64,000 bases of DNA from a bacterium. GTDB taxonomy: Bacteria; Bacteroidota; Ignavibacteria; Kapaibacteriales; UBA2268. The notes beneath the pieces were generated by a model that worked only from the letters and a program-made list of their open reading frames with translations, did no database searches and was not told where the DNA came from. This document shows positions 17,861-27,163 of this stretch, in pieces. The position numbers and the translations under genes are program-made. Each line of letters starts with the position of its first letter. The stretch's first letter is position 1. The stretch spans positions 62,001-126,000 of the forward strand of contig JANJTB010000031.1 of the NCBI GenBank assembly GCA_024711295.1. Reading direction: 5' to 3'.

Positions 17861-18388
17861 TTACCATTGTTCATGAATATTAATTGGCTTGTCTTGAGCT
17901 AAAAGAATTAATTCGCAAAATTCTCTTACTGCTCCGTTTCCGCCTTTATTTTTACATATATAATCTGAAATATTCTTAATAATTTTAACAGCATCTTTTG
18001 GGCATGCTGTTACACCAACAATTTTCATTATGTGTTCATCATTGACATCATCTCCGATAAACGCTATTTCATTCAAATCTAGTTTAGTTTTAGATGCGAT
18101 CAATTTAATTGAGCTCGATTTATCCTTCTCACCCAATACAACGTGCTCAATATTGAGTTTTTTTGCTCTTGCAGTAACAATTGCAGAGTTTTCACTAGTG
18201 ATAATACCTGTAGAAATTCCTGATTTCTGTAGTAAAGTAATTCCCATACCATCCCTTGTAGAAAATCTCTTCAGCTCTTCCCCATCTTTAGAAAAATACA
18301 TAGCTGAATCAGTCAAAGTGCCATCAACGTCCATAACTAACATTTTGACTTTTTGTAACTTGATTTTCAATTCTGAGCTTTTTGTCAC
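17861..18388 (-). CDS. kdsC: 3-deoxy-D-manno-octulosonate 8-phosphate phosphatase
   Basis: A 175-residue HAD phosphatase of the KdsC type, which removes phosphate from KDO-8-phosphate in lipopolysaccharide inner-core synthesis. It has DVDGTLTD (nucleophile Asp), a short cap replaced by the tetramer-type hairpin, TSENS (motif II), K-DKSSSI, GDDVNDEHIM (motifs III/IV) and the C-terminal KNKGGNGAVREFCE typical of KdsC. Its presence implies a Gram-negative outer membrane with KDO. The 5' end overlaps the nominal first codon region of the divergent prmA gene. It probably shares a transcript with the YtxH and DUF948 genes. Confidence 0.88.
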   Translation of the reverse strand: MTKSSELKIKLQKVKMLVMDVDGTLTDSAMYFSKDGEELKRFSTRDGMGITLLQKSGISTGIITSENSAIVTARAKKLNIEHVVLGEKDKSSSIKLIASKTKLDLNEIAFIGDDVNDEHIMKIVGVTACPKDAVKIIKNISDYICKNKGGNGAVREFCELILLAQDKPINIHEQW

Positions 18389-18407
18389 GAATATGCCGTT
18401 TATTTGT

Positions 18408-18415
18408 TACTTTTG
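18408..18415 (+). promoter_or_regulatory. -7 promoter element of prmA
   Basis: TACTTTTG fits TAnnTTTG, with a TTTG 23 bases upstream (18381-18384). It places the transcript start after about 18420, ruling out the upstream ATG at 18382 as the prmA start. Confidence 0.5.
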
Positions 18416-18468
18416 TAAATTCATACGTAAATAATAATGTTTATGTTTCAAAATTATTGGATATATAT

Positions 18469-19320
18469 TTGAAAACTGATTATTTTATCGTCAAAATCGC
18501 GATTAATGAAGAATACCAGGATTTAGCGATGTCTGTTCTTATGGATTATGATTTTGCCGGAGTAGAACAAAATTATGATGAACTTATCGTGAGTTTCACG
18601 ACTGAAAGTTACTGTAATATAAATATTGATGAACTAATAGCAGAAATTAAAGAAATTCTACCTGAAACGCAACTTAATTCTGTAGAAAAGATCTCTGATA
18701 GAAACTGGAATGAAGAATGGGAAAAACATGTACAACCAGTTATAGTTTCCGAACAAATCGCCATCACACCTACCCACCACAGTGATAATATTGATGCTCA
18801 AATAAAAATAATAATTGATCCTAAGATGTCTTTTGGAACCGGTCACCATAATACAACAAGACTCATGTGTAAATTAATGGAAAAAATTAATTTTAAGGAT
18901 AAAAAATGGATTGATGTTGGTACCGGAACTGGCGTTTTAGCCATTCTTGCTGCAAAATTAGGTGCTGAATACATTTATGCATTTGATAATAACGAGTGGT
19001 CTGTTGAAAATGCTGTCGAAAACATTGAGAAAAATGCTGTTTCAGATAAAATCAAGATAGAACTTGAAGATATTGAAAATGTTGAATTTGATGATTATGA
19101 TGGCGTAGCTGCTAACATCTTTTTAAACTTAGTTATACCTTCTTTGAAAAAATTTAAGATGGGAATTCTGAAGAGAAATGGTGATTTACTGATTTCAGGC
19201 ATTATGATTTATGACGAACAACAAGTAATTGATGAAGCAACAAAAGCAGGTTTAGTTTTAGCTGATAAGATTTATGAGGATGAATGGGTAGCATTTCATT
19301 TCAGGATTAAGGATAATTAA
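18469..19320 (+). CDS. prmA: ribosomal protein L11 methyltransferase
   Basis: A 283-residue SAM-dependent methyltransferase. A long open frame extends back to an ATG at 18382, but the promoter element and family length favour the TTG at 18469 (LKTDYFIVKI). It has the PrmA block PKMSFGTGHHNTTRLM, the SAM loop DVGTGTGVLAILAAKLGA, and ANIFLNLVIP as the active-site region. PrmA trimethylates ribosomal protein L11. The N-terminal 100 residues match the L11-recognition domain in size. The stop overlaps the start of the Ppx/GppA gene by one base (TAATG), so the two are translated together. Confidence 0.9.
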   Translation: MKTDYFIVKIAINEEYQDLAMSVLMDYDFAGVEQNYDELIVSFTTESYCNINIDELIAEIKEILPETQLNSVEKISDRNWNEEWEKHVQPVIVSEQIAITPTHHSDNIDAQIKIIIDPKMSFGTGHHNTTRLMCKLMEKINFKDKKWIDVGTGTGVLAILAAKLGAEYIYAFDNNEWSVENAVENIEKNAVSDKIKIELEDIENVEFDDYDGVAANIFLNLVIPSLKKFKMGILKRNGDLLISGIMIYDEQQVIDEATKAGLVLADKIYEDEWVAFHFRIKDN

Positions 19321-20234
19321 TGAAAAGAATTGCTTCTATTGATATTGGAACTAATACATTTCTGCTTTTGATTGCAGAAGCTAAGCCAAACAATGAATTA
19401 ATTGTGTTATATGAAGCCATAGAAATTGCCCGACTAGGTGAAAATGTCGATAAAATTGGTAAGATATCAGATTTAGCAGTTGAACGGGCAAATTCAATCC
19501 TCAAAGATTATGTAAATATATGCAACAAATTTGATGTCAATTTGATTCTTCCTGTTGGTACATCAGCTTTGAGAGATGCAACAAATTCTTGTGATGTAGC
19601 ATCAACTTTTAGTAACACAATTGGATTTCCAATTAATATTATAAGTGGAGAAAAAGAAGCTGAGCTGAGCTATCTAGGGACAGTTGAAAATGAAAATTCC
19701 AATATTGTTATTGATATTGGTGGCGGTAGTTCCGAAGTAATTATAGGCAATAAAAAGGGTATATTATATAAAAAAAGCTTGCAGATAGGTGCTGTTCGAT
19801 TAACTGAAAGATATTTTAAACAAACTCACCCACCTTCAGTTAATTCAATAACTTTAGCAAAAAAAGATATATTAAAACAACTAAGTGACTTTAAATCAAT
19901 AGAAGATATTGATACTACCTATGCCGTAGCCGGAACAGCAACCACTCTTGCAACAACTTTACTTGATTTAGACGATTTTGAAGTAGAAAGAATAAATGGT
20001 CTAGAAATTTCTTTTGAGCAAATCGAATCTTTGTTTACAATGTATTATGAGTCATCAATTCAAGAGATTATTTCAAAATTTAAAGTTCACCCCAAAAGAG
20101 CTGACTTAATATTGGCTGGTACTTTAATAATGAAAACTATCATGGAACAATTAGCACTCAGTAAAATAAAAGTCAGCACCAGAGGGCTTAGATACGGAAT
20201 ATTGATTGACTACATTCAAAAAAGTTTAAACTAA
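19320..20234 (+). CDS. Ppx/GppA family phosphatase
   Basis: A 304-residue protein of the exopolyphosphatase/guanosine pentaphosphatase family. ASKHA-fold motifs are present: DIGTNTFLLLIAE at the N-terminus, GTSALRDATNS, SGEKEAELSYLGT, VIDIGGGSSEVI and AGTATTLA. It is the short form lacking the C-terminal HD-like domain of E. coli Ppx, as is common in Bacteroidota. It may degrade polyphosphate or pppGpp, and which one cannot be told from sequence. It is translationally coupled to prmA. Confidence 0.88.
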   Translation: MKRIASIDIGTNTFLLLIAEAKPNNELIVLYEAIEIARLGENVDKIGKISDLAVERANSILKDYVNICNKFDVNLILPVGTSALRDATNSCDVASTFSNTIGFPINIISGEKEAELSYLGTVENENSNIVIDIGGGSSEVIIGNKKGILYKKSLQIGAVRLTERYFKQTHPPSVNSITLAKKDILKQLSDFKSIEDIDTTYAVAGTATTLATTLLDLDDFEVERINGLEISFEQIESLFTMYYESSIQEIISKFKVHPKRADLILAGTLIMKTIMEQLALSKIKVSTRGLRYGILIDYIQKSLN

Positions 20235-20236
20235 AT

Positions 20237-20268
20237 TTTGTATATGAGCAAAAAACACACTATTTTTG
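20237..20268 (+). promoter_or_regulatory. Bacteroidota-type promoter
   Basis: TTTG (20237-20240), 20 bases, then TATTTTTG (20261-20268): a full TTTG/TAnnTTTG match, about 49 bases before the lipoprotein gene at 20317. Confidence 0.65.
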
Positions 20269-20316
20269 TATCTTTTGTAATTTTATTAAACAATTTTTCT
20301 TTATCGGAGTATTTTT

Positions 20317-21021
20317 ATGAAATCATTTTATCAAAGCTCATTAGTTGCGTTGATAATGGTATTTGTTCTTTTGAGCTGTCAACCAGAGAAAAAAGAATCA
20401 AAGTTTTTGAGTGAAATAGTAACAAAACAAAATGTTACTTCAATTTTTAAGCAGTTAAGAGATGATAAAGATTTTACCACTCAGGATTACCAATACCTTA
20501 CTAATGGTATGACACGCCTTGTTACAATGAGTATTGACTCATTATTGGGAAAATCAGTTGGAGAAATCATCAAACTTCAACAGAACTTCGAAAGAGATCA
20601 AACTGCTGCAACGGCTGCTAATCAGGCTACAAAAGTTGAATTGGTAATGAACCACGATTTTAAGTATCTTGGCTTAAAACCTGAACTTATTGCTGAAACA
20701 CAAAAAGATGTTGACTTTTTGTACTACGAAGTAACAAATAAATCAGATAAAGAAATATCAAATTTGCAGGGTGTTTTGCAATTTATGGACACTCAAAATA
20801 ATATAGTTAAAATTTATCCAATAGTTTTATCGAACATAATCAAAGATGGTGTTATTAAGCCAGGTGAAATGAAAAGATTTATGCATCCTTTCGACCATGA
20901 TGCAGCAAATGTAAGAGACCAACAAATTAGAAATGATCACAGAAACTTGAGACCAATATGGATTTGTACTATGATTGAATTCAAAGATGGTTCAAAAATA
21001 AGTGTGACAAACACTCTATAA
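20317..21021 (+). CDS. putative lipoprotein of unknown function
   Basis: A 234-residue protein with a signal peptide and lipobox (VLLSC, Cys21). The mature part is charged and helical up to about residue 120, followed by a beta-rich C-terminal region (residues 130-230) with DFLYYEVTNKSDKEISNLQG, which resembles the immunoglobulin-like FxLYD/DUF folds of many envelope proteins. No catalytic motif is recognised. It has its own promoter upstream and a terminator downstream, so it is a single-gene unit. The ATG follows GGAG at a suitable distance. Confidence 0.7.
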   Translation: MKSFYQSSLVALIMVFVLLSCQPEKKESKFLSEIVTKQNVTSIFKQLRDDKDFTTQDYQYLTNGMTRLVTMSIDSLLGKSVGEIIKLQQNFERDQTAATAANQATKVELVMNHDFKYLGLKPELIAETQKDVDFLYYEVTNKSDKEISNLQGVLQFMDTQNNIVKIYPIVLSNIIKDGVIKPGEMKRFMHPFDHDAANVRDQQIRNDHRNLRPIWICTMIEFKDGSKISVTNTL

Positions 21022-21052
21022 ATTTTTATACTTATTTTTTACTTTATTCCCT

Positions 21053-21089
21053 TAAGGATTGGTTCCATAAAACCAATCCTTATTTTTTT
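21053..21089. terminator. rho-independent terminator
   Basis: A perfect 12-bp stem (21053-21064 with 21071-21082), TAAGGATTGGTT paired across a 6-base loop, followed by T7 on the plus strand. The stop codon of the convergent gene lies inside the right arm. Confidence 0.85.
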
Positions 21090-21460
21090 GCTTTATGATT
21101 GATTATTCCATATATTAAATAAAGAAAGCCCGGAAATGCAAAAACTAAAAATGCCCAACCTCTTGGGAATTGAGCTTGTAAAACATAGTGAAATATATAG
21201 AAAAGAGCTAAACCGGCAACTGACAAAATTCCGCCCCAAAGCTCTTTCTTGAATGCTAAAATGTAACCTGACAAAAGCATTAAAGGAAAAAATATTGATA
21301 AAATAAGTTCATTCATTGTAAATTTAAATGGATTAAAACCCTCACCTACCATGAATAACAATACAACGAACAGGGTTATAATAGATAATGAACGAGCAAT
21401 CCACAAAGTCAACTTGTTTATTGAGCTTCCAAGGTTTTCTTTTTTTGTATTTTTTTTCAT
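21080..21460 (-). CDS. small four-pass membrane protein
   Basis: A 126-residue protein with about four membrane segments (near residues 20-42, 51-68, 75-95, 100-120). The pattern GEGFNPFKFTMNELIL then ELWGGIL and GFLYLIYGII resembles a widespread family of small uncharacterised membrane proteins (DUF7670-like). No function is known. It lies 13 bases after the stop of the upstream acidic protein and probably shares its transcript. Its stop codon falls within the terminator hairpin. Confidence 0.6.
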   Translation of the reverse strand: MKKNTKKENLGSSINKLTLWIARSLSIITLFVVLLFMVGEGFNPFKFTMNELILSIFFPLMLLSGYILAFKKELWGGILSVAGLALFYIFHYVLQAQFPRGWAFLVFAFPGFLYLIYGIINHKAKK

Positions 21461-21473
21461 AATACACCTTCAG

Positions 21474-22505
21474 TTATTTTATTTTCTCTTCCAATACTTT
21501 GGCTATGTTCTGTAGTCTTGATTTAAAGTCAAAATTATCTTCATGTTTGACATCATTATCAATTAGAGTTACATCAAGAGGATTATACTCTGATATGTGA
21601 TCATTTTCATCAATTTCTGATGATTCAGTAGTGCCTTGGTAATTTAAATCAGACCTTAAATAACTTTCTTCTTGTTCTAAGTCACTTACGTCAACTTCAT
21701 AATCCAATTCATCAAACTCAATCACGTTAGGTTTTAACTCATGGAATTCATCATTAGATATTTGTTCGATGACAAAAGATAAGTCATCGATAGTAAAGTT
21801 ATTTACAGGCTGCTTTAAGTTTGATAATGCGGACACGATATTATATAATTTCAAATCATCATAAATAAGCATTAAAGAAGGAATCTTTAGATTTGAAAGA
21901 TTAAATTCTTCTAGGAAAATGAATAAATCACTACATAAATTTTTATGATAAATTATATTATCAAACTCATTGTTTAACAATTCATATAATTGATTACTAA
22001 CATAAGGTTTGGTGACATAATTGTATTTGGAACTGTTTGAATTGATTATATCTACTAATTTATCCAGTGCCTTTCCGATAGCTGAATTGCTTTTGACCAA
22101 TTCAGACTTTAACAAAAACTCTTGGTTTGATATTGTGTATGAATCCGAAAATACTTGTGATAAGAAAGTTGAAACCGGCTTTAATGCGAAATTAAATCTG
22201 AGTTCAACAATATTTGAAATCAATTTTTCGACATACCGATTATCTAAGTTGACGTAATCAAAAAATATGTTATGTAATTTTTTAATAAAGATTTCGCTAT
22301 GAAATGAATCCTTATCAATAAATTCAAGATTTTCTATACTTAAAATAAATTTAAAATTTGAGAATGCTGCATCTGCTTTAATTAAATCGGAATAACTTGA
22401 TTCAGTATCAAGCAAGTTTACTAATTTAGAGTAAGAATATTTGGTTTGATTGTCAAGTTTTGCAGTTAACCTATTTATTTCAATGCTTAATTCTTCTTCG
22501 AACAT
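21474..22505 (-). CDS. hypothetical acidic protein
   Basis: A 343-residue protein I do not recognise. Residues 1 to about 245 are predicted mostly helical with many Leu, Asn, Ser and Phe, and with no membrane segment or signal peptide. Residues about 246-325 are strongly acidic and low in complexity (VIEFDELDYEVDVSDLEQEE and similar), and a short basic helix ends the chain. It looks cytoplasmic and may bind another protein through the helical part. It is followed closely by the small membrane protein. No catalytic motif is seen. Confidence 0.6.
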   Translation of the reverse strand: MFEEELSIEINRLTAKLDNQTKYSYSKLVNLLDTESSYSDLIKADAAFSNFKFILSIENLEFIDKDSFHSEIFIKKLHNIFFDYVNLDNRYVEKLISNIVELRFNFALKPVSTFLSQVFSDSYTISNQEFLLKSELVKSNSAIGKALDKLVDIINSNSSKYNYVTKPYVSNQLYELLNNEFDNIIYHKNLCSDLFIFLEEFNLSNLKIPSLMLIYDDLKLYNIVSALSNLKQPVNNFTIDDLSFVIEQISNDEFHELKPNVIEFDELDYEVDVSDLEQEESYLRSDLNYQGTTESSEIDENDHISEYNPLDVTLIDNDVKHEDNFDFKSRLQNIAKVLEEKIK

Positions 22506-22585
22506 TTTTAATTCTACTTATTGTTGAAAAATAAATTACTAAATTATCAAATTTTTAACAAGTTAAAAAATATTTTTTTTAATCA

Positions 22586-23932
22586 TCAGAAAATATGTGA
22601 AAAGACTTGAGAAATTTTATCTACAGGATAAAGTTCGATTTCAAACTTGCGCTTAATTTTTTCGAAATTGAGCCTTGGCAGAAATAGTCTTTTAAAACCA
22701 AGTTTCTCAGCTTCAGAAATTCTTTGCTCTATTCCAGCAACTGATCTAACCTCACCTGTAAGTCCAATTTCACCAATAAGCACAATTTTGTGATCTATAG
22801 GTTCGTCCCGAAATGAACTGACAATAGCTGCAGCAATACCGAGGTCAACGGAGATATCATTCAGCGACATTCCTCCTGCTACATTCACAAAAACATCATT
22901 TTGCCTAAATATAAGTCCTAGTTTCTTTTCTAATACTGCCAAAATCATTTGTAACCTTTTATAATCAAATCCATTGGAAGTTCTTTGAGGTACATTATAA
23001 CCAGTAGGAGAAACCAGTGATTGTACCTCAAGTAAAAGTGGACGAGTGCCTTCGGTTGCTGATACTACAGCAATCCCTGACTCGTCAGTATTTCGTCGAG
23101 CCAGAAAAATTTCAGATGGGTTAATTACTTCCTCTAACCCATCTTCATTCATCTCAAATATTCCAATTTCATTGGTTGATCCAAATCTGTTTTTTATTGA
23201 ACGTAAAATTCTAAAAGCATAGTTCTTTTCACCTTCGAACTGTAACACAGTATCAACAGTATGTTCCAAAATCTTAGGACCTGCAATCATTCCGTCTTTG
23301 GTGACGTGTCCAACAATAAAAATAGCTTTTCCTGTTTGCTTAGATAGATTCATAAAACTGTTTGCGCATTCTCTAACCTGTGAAACGCTCCCGGGCGTTG
23401 AATCAACACTTGGTGAATATACAGATTGTATTGAATCAATAATTATTATATCAGAATTGCTTTTAAGAATAGCATTCGTTATGTTATCTAAATTAACTTC
23501 ACTCATTAATAATAAATCTTCTGGTATATTCTTTAACCTGGCTGAACGATACTTAATTTGTTTTAATGATTCTTCGCCAGTTATATAAAGGGGCTTATAA
23601 TTTTTTAAACCAGCGCACATCTGAAGCATTAATGTTGATTTTCCAATACCCGGGTCACCACCCACGAGTATTAATGCTCCTGGAATAATTCCACCACCTA
23701 AAACTCTATCAAACTCATTAATCCCTGTGCCTATTCTAAAATCACTTTCAGTTGATATGTCAGAAAGTTGCATGATCTGATATTCTGTTTTTTGGCTTGG
23801 CATTTTAACTCTGCCTTGTGATAAAGCAAGCTCTGAAATTGAATTCCAGGCACCACAATCTGAGCATTTGCCAGACCATTTTGGAAAAATTGCACCACAA
23901 TTGTTACATTCGAATTGAATTTTATTTTTCAA
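22586..23932 (-). CDS. radA: DNA repair protein RadA
   Basis: A 448-residue RadA (Sms), a RecA-like helicase that helps branch migration in recombination. It has the N-terminal zinc finger (C9, C12, C23, C26), Walker A GGDPGIGKST near residue 92, the RadA-specific KNRFGSTNEIG motif near 245, and a C-terminal Lon-like domain (DVFVNVAGGMSLNDISVDLG). All features are intact and the length is normal. A TATATTTG -7 element (23968-23975) lies about 36 bases upstream on the minus strand, in the short divergent region shared with the DinB-like gene. Confidence 0.95.
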   Translation of the reverse strand: MKNKIQFECNNCGAIFPKWSGKCSDCGAWNSISELALSQGRVKMPSQKTEYQIMQLSDISTESDFRIGTGINEFDRVLGGGIIPGALILVGGDPGIGKSTLMLQMCAGLKNYKPLYITGEESLKQIKYRSARLKNIPEDLLLMSEVNLDNITNAILKSNSDIIIIDSIQSVYSPSVDSTPGSVSQVRECANSFMNLSKQTGKAIFIVGHVTKDGMIAGPKILEHTVDTVLQFEGEKNYAFRILRSIKNRFGSTNEIGIFEMNEDGLEEVINPSEIFLARRNTDESGIAVVSATEGTRPLLLEVQSLVSPTGYNVPQRTSNGFDYKRLQMILAVLEKKLGLIFRQNDVFVNVAGGMSLNDISVDLGIAAAIVSSFRDEPIDHKIVLIGEIGLTGEVRSVAGIEQRISEAEKLGFKRLFLPRLNFEKIKRKFEIELYPVDKISQVFSHIF

Positions 23933-23967
23933 ATTTTTTCTTTGGGAATTTTAGTTCATAATTATTA

Positions 23968-23992
23968 CAAATATAATCGTTAATTACTTTTG
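23968..23992. promoter_or_regulatory. divergent -7 elements for radA and the DinB-like gene
   Basis: Minus strand: TATATTTG at 23968-23975 for radA. Plus strand: TACTTTTG at 23985-23992 for the gene starting at 24024. The two are only 9 bases apart, so polymerase binding at one would likely exclude the other. Confidence 0.5.
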
Positions 23993-24023
23993 TATTACAC
24001 ATAATTTTTAAAAAGAGGTAAAT

Positions 24024-24524
24024 ATGTATCACAAAGTTGAAGAATTTTTGCAAGATTGGCAAATGGAGTCAGAAAGCACCATAAAAGTATTCAAAGAATT
24101 AACAGAAAATTCACTAGGAGTTCAAGTATATAGCGAAGGCAGGAGTCTTGGTTTTATTGCTTGGCACATAGCAAATACAATCGGTGAAATGACAAGCAAA
24201 TGCGGACTTGACGTAACTCATTCAGAAGAAATTAATGATGAGCCAAAAAATGTTGGTCAAATCATTAACGAATATGAAAAACAATCTAATCAGTTAATTA
24301 AATCAATTAGAGAAAAATGGACAGATGATATGCTTTTTGAAGAAATTGAGTTATATGGAATGAAGATAACAAGAAATATGGCATTAGTAATGCTTGTTAA
24401 GCACGAGATTCATCATAGAGCTCAAATGACTGTCTTAATGAGACAAGCTGGATTAAAGGTGCCAGGTGTTTATGGACCTTCTAAAGAAGAGTGGTCTGCT
24501 ATGGGTGTTACAGCATTAAAATAA
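24024..24524 (+). CDS. DinB-like metalloprotein
   Basis: A 166-residue four-helix-bundle protein of the DinB/YfiT superfamily. The metal-binding triad is visible: H48 in AWHIA, and H127 and H131 in HEIHHRAQM. The C-terminal GVYGPSKEEW is typical of Bacteroidota members. Family members include thiol-dependent transferases such as bacillithiol S-transferases, and the substrate here is unknown. The ATG follows AAGAGG. The gene stands alone between its own promoter and a strong terminator. Confidence 0.8.
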   Translation: MYHKVEEFLQDWQMESESTIKVFKELTENSLGVQVYSEGRSLGFIAWHIANTIGEMTSKCGLDVTHSEEINDEPKNVGQIINEYEKQSNQLIKSIREKWTDDMLFEEIELYGMKITRNMALVMLVKHEIHHRAQMTVLMRQAGLKVPGVYGPSKEEWSAMGVTALK

Positions 24525-24537
24525 CCACACCTTAATA

Positions 24538-24587
24538 AAACAAAAACAGAAGCAGATTTTTTTTGAAATCAGCTTCTGTTTTTGTTT
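24538..24587. terminator. long-stem terminator
   Basis: A perfect 16-bp inverted repeat (24538-24553 with 24572-24587) with an inner partial stem, A-rich on the left and T-rich on the right. It lies after the DinB-like gene and before a convergent gene, so it may act in both directions. Confidence 0.8.
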
Positions 24588-24638
24588 AATAATTAAATAA
24601 ATTACAAACTTAATTGGTAATTTATTTTTCTACAAATT

Positions 24639-25171
24639 TTATTTAGTTAACTTCTCTATTCTTTTTATATTTTCTATATTTTTGCCAAAATCAAATAATG
24701 TAGCTTTGAATCTTGGAGAACAAATTAATTGGTAATCAAAATCTGAACCATTATTTGATTGCTGAATTATTCGAATTTCTTCTCCCCAAGAATACCAATC
24801 CATTTTAGACTTTAAAATTAGACCATTTTCAATTTCAGATAATTTCATTTTCTTAAATATGACGTCTGATATTAGTTTGTTTTTTATTTCTGACAAACTT
24901 AATTTTGAATTAAATCTTTTAGAATGTCTTACTCCGAAGTTCTGATCTGTAATATCATTTATTCCCATCTTTTTTAACCTGTATTTTTTCATGTAAAAGA
25001 AGAATAGAGACATTGCCGTTCCATAAAAAAAGATAATAAAATAAATTTCCAAAAGCTGAAACGATTGCTTTCTAATAAATCAAAACCCATCATTAAAATT
25101 CCATAAAACAGGCCAAAAGGAATACCTGTAAATATGAAATTTTGCATAAATAATTTTACAGTTATTGTCAT
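24639..25171 (-). pseudogene. two-pass membrane protein interrupted by a frameshift at a 7-T run
   Basis: Two overlapping minus-strand frames look like parts of one gene. The first starts at 25171 (MTITVKLFMQ, with GGAA upstream) and carries a membrane segment. It falls out of frame at a run of seven T on the coding strand (A7 at 25025-25031). The second frame, whose nominal start is only a TTG inside the first, carries a second membrane segment and a cytoplasmic basic tail to 24639. One extra T would join them into a protein of about 177 residues (FILLSFF running on to YGTAMSLFFFY). It may be a sequencing error, a real pseudogene, or slippage-controlled expression. The function is unknown. 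Confidence 0.55.
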
Positions 25172-25202
25172 GATAATATTCCATTATTCATCAATTAAAT
25201 AT

Positions 25203-27098
25203 TTAATTCGAAATAACAATCTTTTTGGTAGTATAAATGTTATTTGTTGAGACTTTAATAATATAAGAACCGGAAGACAAAGTTGAAGTATTTATTTTAT
25301 AATTATTAAGTCCAATTTCAAAATTTATATTACCTGATTCAAATAAAGTTTTACCATTCATGTCCAGCAGCTGGATACTACCTTTTTCAAAATACTCTGA
25401 AAAGAAATTAATACTTACCAAGTCACTGGCAGGATTTGGATAAATTTCATCAACATACAATTGATTCGACATAGACTTAACTTCTTCAACTGAAGTATGA
25501 GCATCAGGATCAAGTTTAAATTTCGCAAAATAAACGTTGATGTTGCCATTGTTAGTTCTTCCGTCAGCCCAGGTAGCATAAGCATAGTCACTGGTCATTA
25601 CAACGGAATTATATTCCCCTATACCAAATTGATTATTCGATATGCCAATTCTATCGAATCTTGAGGGCATCGAGCTGAGCACTTGATTATAAAAAGTATT
25701 GCCACCGTCGTACGAAACAGCAATGAAAAAATCTGTAAGATGTTGGCTAAAGACTTCTGTGGGTAAGTTTCTTCTATCATAAAAAGTTATAGCTATATAT
25801 CCCTTATCATTAACTGAGATATTTGAATAAAAATTTTGAACTCCAATTTTTCCGTCATTATTTACAACTAATGGTTGTGACCATGTTTTTCCTCCATCTG
25901 TGGATTTAGAAAAATAAATATCCATACCATTCAATAACCTACTGTTAATACCATTTGCAGACCATGTAATGTAAATGTTGCCTGCAGTACTAGTATTACT
26001 TTTGTCAACACACATATATGGTGATGGGTAAATTCTTTGAGCTGAAACACCGGGGACACTTTCAGTATTCTGAAATCCACGCATTGAACCTATTAAGTTA
26101 CTAATCTTCTTAGGTGTAGTAAAATTAACACCTCCATCAATGGATACGCAATGATATAATGACTGAGTTGTGCCATTACTTCCGAAAAAAGTATAATGAA
26201 CATTACCATTCATGTCAACGTCAATTGATCCAAATTGAACGACGCTCATCCCTGTTGTGTTAATTAATGCAGGTGTAGTCTCGAACGAATTCTGATTGGC
26301 ACGTTTACGGTAAATATGAATTTGTAATGGATTAAGGAAATTAGTTTGATTGATGAATAGAGCTGACGTATAGACAGAATTTCTAAATTGATTATCTGAG
26401 TGGTCTGCAGCCATCCATTGTTTATCTAGTAATTGGCTGATGTTTGGGTTTGAAGAATACCTTGTACTAAATACTCTTCCTCCAAAAACATTGGATTCAC
26501 TGAAGTTAAATGTTTTCCCACCATCAGCAGATTTCGCCCAAAACAACGCTGCTCTTAACGAATCAGGGGTCTGCCCGTTAAAAGTTACATAAAGATTAAT
26601 CCATGAAAAGTAAAGATTCCCATCTGCGTCAAACACAAATACAGGATCACCACCTCCCATAAGAGAAACTTGCTGCGAAAACGGTTTAGTAATAAATTCA
26701 CTCGATTTCCAAGTTGCACCACCATCAAAAGTGTAATATACAGGACAGGTAACTACACTTGTAGGGTGACCGGTATTTTGCTTTATAGGTGAAATGACAA
26801 TATTTAAAGGATTCTTGGGGTTGATTGCAGAATGAATCTCTGATTCTGGCAAACTTAAATTGGACACTAAAACTTCATTCTCAGTATTTAATAAATTATC
26901 TCCTATTTGAGTATAAGTTTTCTTAGTGTATTTTTCGGGATTCTGGAACCTATCAACCGCTTCTGCAGCTTTGATTCTGATTTTTTCGTGATTAATAAAA
27001 TCAATCACAGGATTACCTTGAGGATTCAATATTTCTTGTGATTGAAGTAAATTATTAAAAATAAATAAAGCTGACATTAAAATGATAATTCTTTTCAT
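25203..27098 (-). CDS. secreted BNR/sialidase-repeat protein with T9SS sorting domain
   Basis: A 631-residue protein. I start it at MKRIIILMSAL (ATG at 27098, preceded by AAGGAAAA) instead of 18 codons upstream. A signal peptide is followed by a beta-propeller-like region with at least five Asp-box motifs (TFDGGATW, SADGGKTF, SIDGGVNF, STDGGKTW, SYDGGNTF), as in sialidases and other BNR proteins. A C-terminal domain (from about YPNPASDLVSINF) is the type A T9SS signal. It is thus exported across the outer membrane and probably surface-attached. Catalytic sialidase residues were not identified, so carbohydrate binding or another role is possible. Confidence 0.8.
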   Translation of the reverse strand: MKRIIILMSALFIFNNLLQSQEILNPQGNPVIDFINHEKIRIKAAEAVDRFQNPEKYTKKTYTQIGDNLLNTENEVLVSNLSLPESEIHSAINPKNPLNIVISPIKQNTGHPTSVVTCPVYYTFDGGATWKSSEFITKPFSQQVSLMGGGDPVFVFDADGNLYFSWINLYVTFNGQTPDSLRAALFWAKSADGGKTFNFSESNVFGGRVFSTRYSSNPNISQLLDKQWMAADHSDNQFRNSVYTSALFINQTNFLNPLQIHIYRKRANQNSFETTPALINTTGMSVVQFGSIDVDMNGNVHYTFFGSNGTTQSLYHCVSIDGGVNFTTPKKISNLIGSMRGFQNTESVPGVSAQRIYPSPYMCVDKSNTSTAGNIYITWSANGINSRLLNGMDIYFSKSTDGGKTWSQPLVVNNDGKIGVQNFYSNISVNDKGYIAITFYDRRNLPTEVFSQHLTDFFIAVSYDGGNTFYNQVLSSMPSRFDRIGISNNQFGIGEYNSVVMTSDYAYATWADGRTNNGNINVYFAKFKLDPDAHTSVEEVKSMSNQLYVDEIYPNPASDLVSINFFSEYFEKGSIQLLDMNGKTLFESGNINFEIGLNNYKINTSTLSSGSYIIKVSTNNIYTTKKIVISN

Positions 27099-27163
27099 AA
27101 ATTTTCCTTTTTTCCCAAAATGATATACACTATATACAAAACAATAAGACAAAAGTTACAACT

